Source: Lentisphaeria bacterium (GTDB lineage Bacteria > Verrucomicrobiota > Lentisphaeria > Victivallales > GWF2-50-93). Taken from it: a DNA stretch of 13,060 nt. Made by a program: the position numbers and the translations under genes. Below, in pieces: positions 1 through 6,031 of the stretch. The notes beneath the pieces were generated by a model. That model searched no databases and was not told the origin of the DNA. It was given only the letters and a program-made list of their open reading frames with translations. Numbering within the stretch: the stretch's first letter is position 1; every line of letters starts with the position of its first letter. The DNA lies in NCBI GenBank assembly GCA_020056205.1, contig JAGVIF010000181.1, forward strand, positions 1-13,060, written 5' to 3'.

Positions 1-54
1 CCGATTGAACCGATTGAACCGATTGAACCGATTGAACCGATTGAACCGATTGAA
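1..54. repeat. Six tandem perfect copies of a 9-bp unit
   Basis: The unit CCGATTGAA occurs six times head to tail without a mismatch, followed by three further matching bases (CCG) before the pattern breaks. The array begins at the window edge, so its full length is unknown. Because the unit is nine bases, copy-number change by slippage would not shift a reading frame; in frame 1 it encodes Pro-Ile-Glu repeats. There are no spacers, so this is not a CRISPR array. It may be the coding tail of the upstream gene or a noncoding minisatellite. Confidence 0.95.
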
Positions 55-177
55 CCGCAAAACTTAGACCAACGCGGACAATATACCAAGCAAAAAGAAA
101 AAACAACCAAGAAACATCTTTTTTTTGATTTTTTTGAAAATTTATTCTGGCAGGTTAAATTGACACATAGAGTATAA
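1..177 (+). CDS. Possible C-terminal end of an upstream protein with a Pro-Ile-Glu repeat (partial, tentative)
   Basis: Frame 1 is open from the window edge to a TAA at 175-177 and would encode six Pro-Ile-Glu triplets followed by a lysine-rich stretch and an aromatic segment (LFFDFFENLFWQ), 58 residues in all. The other two frames are interrupted: frame 3 stops inside each repeat and frame 2 stops just after the array. A hairpin followed by four T's lies 19 bases after the stop, where a terminator for this gene would be expected. I recognise no domain, and the region after base 60 is AT-rich, so it may be noncoding. Upstream sequence would decide. Confidence 0.3.
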   Translation, partial: PIEPIEPIEPIEPIEPIEPQNLDQRGQYTKQKEKTTKKHLFFDFFENLFWQVKLTHRV

Positions 178-186
178 ATCTAAAAT
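160..186 (+). promoter_or_regulatory. Candidate sigma70-type promoter for the operon
   Basis: A perfect -35 hexamer TTGACA lies at 160-165, and TAAAAT (five of six matches to TATAAT) lies at 181-186. The 15-base spacer is shorter than the usual 17, which lowers confidence. The surroundings are AT-rich. It sits upstream of the only sizeable noncoding gap in the window and would start transcription near position 193, giving a leader of roughly 135 bases before the first ketosynthase gene. The -35 box would lie inside the tail of the tentative upstream reading frame. Confidence 0.4.
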
Positions 187-195
187 TAGCGACCT

Positions 196-215
196 ACTGC
201 GAATTTCGCAGTTTT
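196..215 (+). terminator. Short hairpin with T run, possible weak intrinsic terminator
   Basis: A perfect 7-bp stem pairs 196-202 (ACTGCGA) with 206-212 (TCGCAGT) around a three-base loop, and four T's occupy 212-215. It lies 19 bases downstream of the stop codon of the tentative upstream frame. The stem and T run are short, so termination would be weak. If the candidate promoter starts transcription near 193, the same hairpin would instead cap the 5' end of the operon transcript. Confidence 0.4.
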
Positions 216-223
216 ATCAATAA

Positions 224-305
224 GAAACTGCCAAGAAAAAGACACGCTAAAGTCGAAGATCCCGAGCCGCGGGGTCTCGGGGCTGTGAACTCCAACGGCA
301 GTTTC
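224..305 (+). promoter_or_regulatory. Structured 5' leader of the operon (long-range stem enclosing a GC-rich hairpin)
   Basis: GAAACTGCC at 224-232 is the perfect reverse complement of GGCAGTTTC at 297-305, a 9-bp closing stem around 64 bases. Inside it, CCCGAG at 261-266 pairs with CTCGGG at 276-281, and the loop can add two more G-C pairs (267-268 with 273-274), making a very stable hairpin. The closing stem ends one base before the purine-rich ribosome-binding site of the first ketosynthase gene. This architecture resembles cis-regulatory RNAs, but I could not match it to a riboswitch class I know, and no ligand can be named. It could also simply protect or expose the ribosome-binding site. 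Confidence 0.45.
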
Positions 306-318
306 AAAGGAGGAGGGG
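306..318 (+). promoter_or_regulatory. Very strong ribosome-binding site of the first operon gene
   Basis: The 13-base purine tract AAAGGAGGAGGGG contains two overlapping Shine-Dalgarno cores (GGAGG at 309-313 and 312-316), placed 12 to 15 bases before the ATG at 329; a third match GGGGAG (315-320) lies 8 bases away. It supports the ATG at 329 and directly abuts the closing stem of the leader structure, so folding there could affect its accessibility. Confidence 0.75.
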
Positions 319-328
319 AGAATATTAA

Positions 329-1564
329 ATGTCTACTCGACAAAAACGCAGAGTTGTAATAACCGGAATGGGGCTGACTTCCGCGCTTGGTCTCGATGTC
401 GGCGTTTTTTTTGACCGTCTTGAAGCTGGTGATTCCGCAGTTCGCCTGATGCCTGACTGGAGCAGGAAACTGAAGATCAATCCCGTCGCGGCGCCGGTTG
501 TCCTTTCTGAGGGCATTGAAAAATCAATACCCCGCAATTTCCGCCGTTCCATGGGGCGCATGAGCATTTATTCCGCGCTTGCGGCCGAAAAAGCTTTGCA
601 GGCGTCCGGCCTTCCCCGTGAATTTATCGCTTCAGGACGCTGCGCTTGTGTCATCGGTTCCACGATGGGTAGCAGCGAAAGCATTATGGAGGCGTCCCGT
701 ATTGTCATCCTGAACGACAGTGAAAACATGCCGGCCCTGCAATTTTTCAAATGCGCCTCTCATTCGGCCGCATTCAACACGGCTAACTTCCTGGGGCTTA
801 CCGGCTGCGTCCTTGCTCCTGCGGCCGCGTGCGCTTCGGGTCTCCAAGCGATCGGGATCGGGCGCGATTTGATACTGTCCGGCGTCCAGGACGCCGCGAT
901 ATGCGGCGGAGCTGAAGAAGTTACGCCAGAAGTAACCGCGTCGTTTGAGCTGATGTTCGCCGCCGCGAGGGGGTTTTCCGGCCCTCCGCAATACAGTTCC
1001 CGTCCTTTTGCCGCCGACCGCGCTGGTTTAGTCTGCGGTGAAGGCGCCGGACTTGTAGTTCTTGAGGAATATGAACATGCTGCTAGGCGAGGCGCCAATA
1101 TCCACTGCGAAATTATCGGTTATGCCACTTGCGGTTGCGGCTCGCATGTCAGTCAGTCGGATCACCGCAGCATTGTCCGCTGCATGGACCTGACATTCCG
1201 CGACGCCGCCATTTCACCCGGTCAGGCCGATTATATCAGCGCCCATGCCACCGCCACGGTTCACGGCGATTCAGAGGAAGCGATGGCAATTCGTGAATTT
1301 TTCGGACATGAAACCCCGGTCAGCAGTCTCAAAGGACATCTCGGCCATACTCTGGGAGCGTCCGGGGCGATCGAGCTCATCGCCTCGCTGGAGATGATGC
1401 GGAGAGGCCGCATTCTGCCGACCCTTAATCTGGAACGTGTCGCCGACGATTGCGCCGGACTTGACCACGTCCGCTCCGTCAGAGAACATAAAATCAATGT
1501 TTTTGTAAAAAACTGTTTTGCATTTGGTGGAATCAATGCGACCTTAATATGCCGCAAAGTTTGA
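329..1564 (+). CDS. Beta-ketoacyl-ACP synthase (KS1, FabF-like, APE-type)
   Basis: This 411-residue protein is a full-length condensing enzyme that would catalyse decarboxylative Claisen condensation of malonyl-ACP onto an ACP-bound acyl chain in the cytoplasm. The thiolase-fold catalytic set is complete: nucleophile Cys168 in AAACASG, His306 in SAHATAT, Lys335 and His340 in LKGHLGHTLGASG, and the C-terminal FAFGGIN loop. Length matches the FabF family. The ATG is supported by a strong purine-rich ribosome-binding site. It is the first gene of the operon, 40 bases ahead of the ACP gene. With a second complete ketosynthase and a half-length one downstream, it corresponds to one of the three ketosynthase-type proteins of aryl polyene clusters; which one (ApeO- or ApeR-like) I cannot tell. 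It is less likely a housekeeping FabF, given this neighbourhood. Confidence 0.93.
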   Translation: MSTRQKRRVVITGMGLTSALGLDVGVFFDRLEAGDSAVRLMPDWSRKLKINPVAAPVVLSEGIEKSIPRNFRRSMGRMSIYSALAAEKALQASGLPREFIASGRCACVIGSTMGSSESIMEASRIVILNDSENMPALQFFKCASHSAAFNTANFLGLTGCVLAPAAACASGLQAIGIGRDLILSGVQDAAICGGAEEVTPEVTASFELMFAAARGFSGPPQYSSRPFAADRAGLVCGEGAGLVVLEEYEHAARRGANIHCEIIGYATCGCGSHVSQSDHRSIVRCMDLTFRDAAISPGQADYISAHATATVHGDSEEAMAIREFFGHETPVSSLKGHLGHTLGASGAIELIASLEMMRRGRILPTLNLERVADDCAGLDHVRSVREHKINVFVKNCFAFGGINATLICRKV

Positions 1565-1604
1565 TACTTTTTAAAGTCAATATTTTAATCATAGCGATCT
1601 AATC

Positions 1605-1871
1605 ATGAATAGGGAAGAAATTGTGGCCGCGATAAACTCAATATTCATCGAGCAGTTTGAGATATCGGAAGATAAACTGATGCCGGACAAGGAGATTTTT
1701 AATGATCTCGGACTGGACAGCTTGGACATTGTTGATCTGATGGTGGGGTTGCAGCGCCGTTTCGGGGTATCCCTGCGCGAGAACGAGGAAATTCGCAAAA
1801 TCGTCACCCTTGGCGATGTCTATGAGTTTTTTGTCCGCCTTGAAGCCAAGCGCGGCGAGCCTAAAACTTAA
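1605..1871 (+). CDS. Acyl carrier protein
   Basis: An 88-residue acidic, helical protein of typical ACP length. The phosphopantetheine attachment site is Ser39 in LGLDSLDIVDLM, the classic DSL motif at the start of helix II. It would carry the growing acyl chain between the ligase, ketosynthases and dehydratases encoded here, after modification by a phosphopantetheinyl transferase that is not in this window. The ATG at 1605 has no clear Shine-Dalgarno sequence. The 40-base gap after KS1 is AT-rich and contains no convincing structure. It is the only ACP visible; APE clusters usually have two, so another may lie outside. Confidence 0.93.
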   Translation: MNREEIVAAINSIFIEQFEISEDKLMPDKEIFNDLGLDSLDIVDLMVGLQRRFGVSLRENEEIRKIVTLGDVYEFFVRLEAKRGEPKT

Positions 1872-1881
1872 TTGTCAGACT

Positions 1882-2616
1882 ATGCTCGTCTCCTTTACTA
1901 TTTATTTAAACTTGCTGATTCTTTCAGCGTTGTATTGCCTGTTCTCCGCGCCGCCATTCGTTGCGATCGCCATGATATTCCGGTTTGACCGCCATAAAAT
2001 AGCGCACTGGTTGAGGTTTTTTATCCTCTGGTATGGCAGGATCATCATTCATTTTGCGGTGTTTCCATTTGTCCGTGTTACCTATGAAGACACTGCTCCA
2101 GAGGAAAAAGACGCCGGTATAATCATTGTCAATCACCGTTCCGCTTCCGACCCATTTTTTGTGGCGGCGCTGGGCCGAAACGCCGTTCAAACGGTGAACG
2201 CTTGGCCGATGCATCTCCCATTTTTCGGTTTTTTCGCCCGCGCCGCCGAGTATATTGACATCACGCAGATAACTTATGATGAGTTTCGCGACCGGATCAG
2301 AAGCGTTTTGCGAAAAGGAGTTTCCGTCATCTCTTTTCCTGAAGGCACCCGTTCTGGGAACCGCGCGATGAACCAGTTTCACGGCGGCATTTTCAGGGTG
2401 GCGCATGAACTCGGGGCTGGCATCACACCAGTATGCATCACCGGCAATGAGAATATTCCGTCGCGCAAATTCAAGTTTTCCGGCGGTCATGTCAGAGTCC
2501 GCAAACTTGCCTCCGTCAAGCCGGAAATGATCGCCGGTCTTACGCCGTTCGCCCTGAAAACATATATCCGCGAAATAATAGTGAATGAAACTTCCAAAAT
2601 GGATGCGATGCTGTGA
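1882..2616 (+). CDS. PlsC/LPLAT-type membrane acyltransferase
   Basis: A 244-residue member of the lysophospholipid (1-acylglycerol-3-phosphate) acyltransferase superfamily, which transfers acyl groups from ACP or CoA to a hydroxyl acceptor at the inner membrane. The catalytic HX4D motif is His85-Asp90 in NHRSASD, and the acceptor-binding motif FPEGTRS spans 152-158; a third conserved block is GNENIPSR near 188. Two hydrophobic segments (about 4-34 and 44-67) would anchor it. The frame is open further upstream to an ATG at 1810, but that lies inside the ACP gene; the ATG at 1882, ten bases after the ACP stop, gives a sensible N terminus. In this context it may attach the polyene or fatty acyl product to a lipid head group. 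Its acceptor is unknown. Confidence 0.88.
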   Translation: MLVSFTIYLNLLILSALYCLFSAPPFVAIAMIFRFDRHKIAHWLRFFILWYGRIIIHFAVFPFVRVTYEDTAPEEKDAGIIIVNHRSASDPFFVAALGRNAVQTVNAWPMHLPFFGFFARAAEYIDITQITYDEFRDRIRSVLRKGVSVISFPEGTRSGNRAMNQFHGGIFRVAHELGAGITPVCITGNENIPSRKFKFSGGHVRVRKLASVKPEMIAGLTPFALKTYIREIIVNETSKMDAML

Positions 2617-3953
2617 GCGACAACATATCACGGTTTGACCGGAATCAGGATTGCGCCTTTATGGCTCTCGAAGACATTCGCCGACTTCAAACCCGACTTT
2701 TACGCGAACATCTGGAGTTCTGCGGAAAACAATCGCCTTATTACCGCAGTCTGCCGGGAGATTTTGATCTTTCCGGTTTTCAGATCGCCGACCTGATAAA
2801 AATACCCGCCGCCGACAAGACAATTCTCTCGGAAAAAAATGATATGTTCATCGCAGTTCCGGAAGCCGAGATCAGAGATATTTCCTTTACTTCCGGGACA
2901 ATTGGCGCTTCCTGCCGGATCGCCTACACCGAAAGCGACCTTGACCGCCTGGCCTACAACGACGCCACCGGCTTTGCCTGCTCGGGCATTGACCGCGGCG
3001 ACCGCGTTCTTCTCACCTGCACGCTGGATCGCTGTTTTATTGCAGGATTGGCATATTTTATGGGCGCGCGCAGGCTCGGCGCCACCGCCATCCGCAACGG
3101 AATCAACTCGCTTGAGAGCCATGCCGACATTATAATGCGGCTTAAGCCCGGCGCCATAGTCGGGGTTCCTTCCTTTTTGCGTTATCTCGGAAATTTCCTG
3201 CGGGACAACAAAATTGACTCTGGCTGCGTCAAGCGCCTGATTTGTATCGGCGAGCCGCTGCGCGATGAAAATATGGAGACTTCCTCGCTGGGCGAACAAC
3301 TGCTGCAGGTCTGGTCGGCGCGGATATTTTCCACATATGCGTCGTCGGAAATCGTCACCAGTTTCACCGAGTGCTCCGCTCAATGCGGCGGACACTTGCC
3401 GCCCGATCTGGCTGTCCTTGAAATACTGGACGAATCAGGGAATCCTCTGCCGCCTGGCGATGTCGGCGAGGTTACGGTCACCCCGCTGCAGGTTACCGGC
3501 ATGCCGCTGATCCGGTTTCGCACCGGCGACATCAGTTTCATGCTCGACAGTCCTTGTCGCTGCGGACGATTTTCCCCGCGCATAGGGCCAATTCTCGGGC
3601 GCAAAGCCCAGATGCTCAAAATCAAGGGGACGACGCTTTTCCCCGGAACTTTTTTTACAGCGCTCAATTCTTCGCCCGAAATTGCCGAGTATTATCTGGA
3701 GGCGTCCGGCGACGGGTTTTCGGATCGGATTGAAATATTCGTTGCGCTTAAAGACCCGGGGACGCGCCTCGACCAAGTGGCAAAAAGAATTCAGGCAAAA
3801 AGCCGTCTTTCTGTTCCGATAAGGGAAATGCCGATGGAAGATGTCAGGAAAAAAGTTTTTTCCGCTTCCCGCAAGCCGTTGCGTTTCTTTGACTTGCGCG
3901 CCGCGCCGGCAAAAAATATTCGCAGCGCGGACGCATGTGAATTTTCATCTTAA
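2613..3953 (+). CDS. PaaK-type adenylate-forming acyl/aryl-acid ligase
   Basis: A 446-residue member of the phenylacetate-CoA ligase branch of the ANL superfamily, expected to activate a carboxylic acid with ATP as acyl-AMP and pass it to CoA or the ACP. Visible motifs are the phosphate-binding SFTSGTIGAS (91-100), YASSE (242-246), RTGDI (303-307), the CRCGR segment (315-319) and GRKAQMLKIKGTTLFP (329-344), the last very characteristic of PaaK. Length is near the usual 430-450. The GTG start overlaps the preceding TGA by four bases. It probably supplies the starter unit. APE clusters normally use an ApeH-type ligase for an aryl acid; the PaaK-type enzyme suggests an aryl starter too, but the substrate is not readable from sequence. 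Several core motifs deviate slightly (SGTIG for SGTTG). Confidence 0.87.
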   Translation: MSDNISRFDRNQDCAFMALEDIRRLQTRLLREHLEFCGKQSPYYRSLPGDFDLSGFQIADLIKIPAADKTILSEKNDMFIAVPEAEIRDISFTSGTIGASCRIAYTESDLDRLAYNDATGFACSGIDRGDRVLLTCTLDRCFIAGLAYFMGARRLGATAIRNGINSLESHADIIMRLKPGAIVGVPSFLRYLGNFLRDNKIDSGCVKRLICIGEPLRDENMETSSLGEQLLQVWSARIFSTYASSEIVTSFTECSAQCGGHLPPDLAVLEILDESGNPLPPGDVGEVTVTPLQVTGMPLIRFRTGDISFMLDSPCRCGRFSPRIGPILGRKAQMLKIKGTTLFPGTFFTALNSSPEIAEYYLEASGDGFSDRIEIFVALKDPGTRLDQVAKRIQAKSRLSVPIREMPMEDVRKKVFSASRKPLRFFDLRAAPAKNIRSADACEFSS

Positions 3954-5408
3954 ATGAGTAAAACTTCAAAATTTGACTTTAGCGACGCCGAAATAGATTC
4001 AGCCGCAGCCGAAGGCCGTCTGTTATCCATGGAAATTGAGTTTAGCCGCGCATGCAATTACAGATGTCCATACTGCTATGTGCCGGACGCGGCCGTGCCG
4101 CCGGACGAACTAACTCCGGACGAGATACGCTCCGCATTGCGCCAGGCATCCGAACTTGGCGCCAAAAAAATCGTGGTCCTCGGCGGTGAACCCTTTTTGT
4201 TCCCGCAGTTGTTTGAGATGTTAGATCAGATCGGTTCGCTTGGCATGATGGCGGAAGTCTTTACCAACGGTTCCCTGATTAGCCCTGAAAACGCCGAACG
4301 CCTGTTCCGCGCCGGAGTCCGCGTGTCAATCAAGCTCAATTCGCTCGATCCGGACATTCATGACGAACTGACCGGCGAAAAAGATTCCTTATACACTGCT
4401 TTGAGGGCAATTGCAATCCTGAAGGACGCAGGTTATTGTGAAGGTGAGGACGACATGCTTGCGGCTGGTTCGATTATCAGTAGCCGCAACATCGAAGGCA
4501 TGGCCTCGCTTTGGCGCTGGCTCCGTGAAGAACGAATAACTCCGCTTTTTGAAATAATCACCCCGCAGGGACGCGCTTTGGACAACCGTCATCTCATGGT
4601 CGAAGGGCGGCGGCTCCAGCGAGTCTTCTCCGAACTCGCCGCCATAGACGCCGATTTCGGCCGCCAATGGAATCCCCAGCCGCCTCTCGTCGGCCGCAAA
4701 TGTTTACGCCACAGCTACTCATGCCTTGTCAACAGCGTCGGCGCCGTCATGCCATGTGTCGGTCTGACTGTCGTTATCGGCAACATCCGTTCGCAGCGGC
4801 TCAAGGAGATACTTGCCGGAAGCGGTATAATATCCAAACTTAAAAACTTTAGGCGCAACATAAAAAAACCGTGCGCGGACTGCGATAAAGCCGAACATTG
4901 CTACGGTTGCCGCGGCGCCGCCTACCAGATGACAGGTGATTACCTTGCGGCCGACCCGACATGCTGGTTCAACGCGGGCAAACTTGATCAGATCAAGGCA
5001 TTGCCGCTTGACGCCGCGTCGTTTATTCCGCATCGTCCGCCCATAAGCATGGTCGGCAGAATAGTGAAAGTCGGCGACAATGCCGGCGATTGCGAATCGC
5101 TTGTGATGCCCGACAATATTTTTCTTGACGAGAACGGCATATTGTCGCGCTCCGCCCTCATCGAGGCGGCGTCGCAGTCGGCTGCGGCCGTCAACAGTTT
5201 TATGAACGATGGGCGCATTTTGCCCGGCATGCTCGTCGGCGTCAAATCTTTCCGTTTCTTCGGCGACGCCCGTTCCGGCGACCTGATGATCATTAGCCTG
5301 AAAGTCGTCGCCGAATTTGCCGCGTCGCACAATATCGTCGTCAACATTTCCGTGGAAGGCCGCCTAATTTGCAAAGGAGAATTAAAAATATGTGTTTTCG
5401 AAAATTAA
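3954..5408 (+). CDS. Radical SAM/SPASM protein fused to a C-terminal ApeP-like hotdog domain
   Basis: The 484-residue protein has two parts. Residues 24 to about 345 are a radical SAM enzyme: the 4Fe-4S motif is Cys34-Cys38-Cys41 (CNYRCPYC), followed by LGGEP (76-80) for SAM binding. A SPASM-type auxiliary cluster region follows, with Cys250, 257, 268, 307, 310, 316, 319 and 337. Residues about 355-484 resemble the ApeP branch of hotdog 3-hydroxyacyl-ACP dehydratases: FIPHRPPISMVGR, then ALIEAASQ, then LVGVKSFRFF. His360 and Glu404 sit at family-conserved positions, but the GHFPG catalytic loop of FabZ is absent. The ATG directly follows the ligase stop, and no stop, frameshift or internal ribosome-binding site separates the parts. 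The likely role is radical modification of an ACP-bound chain, coupled to dehydration or chain recognition. The substrate is unknown. Confidence 0.88.
   Translation: MSKTSKFDFSDAEIDSAAAEGRLLSMEIEFSRACNYRCPYCYVPDAAVPPDELTPDEIRSALRQASELGAKKIVVLGGEPFLFPQLFEMLDQIGSLGMMAEVFTNGSLISPENAERLFRAGVRVSIKLNSLDPDIHDELTGEKDSLYTALRAIAILKDAGYCEGEDDMLAAGSIISSRNIEGMASLWRWLREERITPLFEIITPQGRALDNRHLMVEGRRLQRVFSELAAIDADFGRQWNPQPPLVGRKCLRHSYSCLVNSVGAVMPCVGLTVVIGNIRSQRLKEILAGSGIISKLKNFRRNIKKPCADCDKAEHCYGCRGAAYQMTGDYLAADPTCWFNAGKLDQIKALPLDAASFIPHRPPISMVGRIVKVGDNAGDCESLVMPDNIFLDENGILSRSALIEAASQSAAAVNSFMNDGRILPGMLVGVKSFRFFGDARSGDLMIISLKVVAEFAASHNIVVNISVEGRLICKGELKICVFEN
5373..5380 (+). promoter_or_regulatory. Ribosome-binding site that sets the LolA-like start
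   Basis: AAAGGAGA lies nine bases before the ATG at 5390, inside the last codons of the radical SAM gene. It favours the ATG at 5390 over an in-frame TTG at 5369, which would put extra charged residues in front of a good signal peptide. Confidence 0.75.
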
Positions 5409-6031
5409 CAGGGTTTTTCCGCGGTTTTTTACTGGTCTGCGTTGTTGTCGTCATCGCCGCAGACTCCAAAGAGGCCGTTTCGCCTATTGACACGCAGATT
5501 GATCTTCCGGATATCGCCACATTGCAGGCTGAATTTACCCAGACCAAGCAGATCGCCCTGCTGCGCCATCGCGCTGTAATCACCGGCGAATTGTACATCG
5601 AGAAGAAGAATGGCCGCATGGCCTGGCATGTCGCTTCGCCGATTCGCTATTCATGCGTAATAACCAACGAGTCGCTGACGCAATGGGATATTGACTCAAA
5701 CCGGCAGGTTACGCTTTCCGCTGACCGTTATCCATGGCTCAAGGTTTTATCACGGAATATGGAAGACTGGTTTTCCGGAAACTTCCGGAGCATGTCTTCG
5801 GAATTTACCGCCAAAGCCGGTGGAAAACATGAAACGCTCATGACCGCGCGCCCCGGCAGCCGCATCGCGGAGTTTATCAGATCAATCGAATTTCATTTTT
5901 CCGATGACGGTTCCAGCATCTCGCGGGTCATCTTCACCGAAGTCAATGGCGACACGACGGACATCGCATTTTCAAATATCAGAATCAACCAGCCAATCCC
6001 CGCAGAAAAATGGAAAGTAAAACCAAATTGA
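5390..6031 (+). CDS. LolA-like periplasmic lipoprotein/lipid carrier (ApeL-like)
   Basis: A 213-residue secreted protein. The N terminus is a signal peptide: basic residues Arg4, Lys5 and Arg11, a hydrophobic core (about 13-22, FLLVCVVVVI), and a likely cleavage after Ala24. The mature part has the LolA-like half-barrel pattern: LQAEFTQTKQIALLR, then GELYIEKKNGRMAWHVASP, ending in a LolA-like IRINQPIPAEKWKV tail. Proteins of this group bind acylated cargo in the periplasm, and a LolA-like protein is a regular part of aryl polyene and flexirubin-type clusters, next to the MMPL exporter gene. The gene overlaps the radical SAM gene by 19 bases and the exporter gene by 22, which points to tight co-expression. 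It is probably not the housekeeping LolA, given its place in a biosynthetic operon. Confidence 0.87.
   Translation: MCFRKLTGFFRGFLLVCVVVVIAADSKEAVSPIDTQIDLPDIATLQAEFTQTKQIALLRHRAVITGELYIEKKNGRMAWHVASPIRYSCVITNESLTQWDIDSNRQVTLSADRYPWLKVLSRNMEDWFSGNFRSMSSEFTAKAGGKHETLMTARPGSRIAEFIRSIEFHFSDDGSSISRVIFTEVNGDTTDIAFSNIRINQPIPAEKWKVKPN

Noticed and set aside
1..57. CRISPR array
   Set aside because: The repeats are 9 bp and directly adjacent, with no spacers.
224..305. Cyclic di-GMP (GEMM-I) or another known riboswitch
   Set aside because: A short CACGC-like stretch was tempting, but the second conserved hairpin, the GNRA loop and the receptor are not there; no class fits.
285..328. Leader peptide from GTG 285
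   Set aside because: No ribosome-binding site precedes it and the frame simply runs out of phase into the ketosynthase gene.
1565..1604. Terminator between KS1 and ACP (ACTTTTTAAAGT)
   Set aside because: The stem is only A-T rich with a two-base loop and no T run, so it is not a credible terminator.
1810..1881. Upstream ATG extension of the acyltransferase
   Set aside because: The added 24 residues overlap the ACP gene, are not family-like and precede a better start at 1882 next to the membrane segment.
1924..2631. 235-residue open frame on the minus strand
   Set aside because: Antisense to the acyltransferase gene, which has intact HX4D and PEGTRS motifs on the + strand.
2700..3395. 231-residue open frame on the minus strand
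   Set aside because: It lies wholly inside the PaaK-type ligase gene, whose + strand product has clear family motifs; the minus product shows no recognisable domain.
4719..5330. 203-residue open frame on the minus strand
   Set aside because: Shadow of the radical SAM/hotdog gene; no ribosome-binding site or recognisable domain, and the + strand has conserved cysteines across the same stretch.
5369..5389. In-frame TTG start for the LolA-like gene
   Set aside because: The ATG at 5390 has a well-spaced AAAGGAGA and gives a normal signal peptide; the TTG would place the ribosome-binding site inside the coding region.
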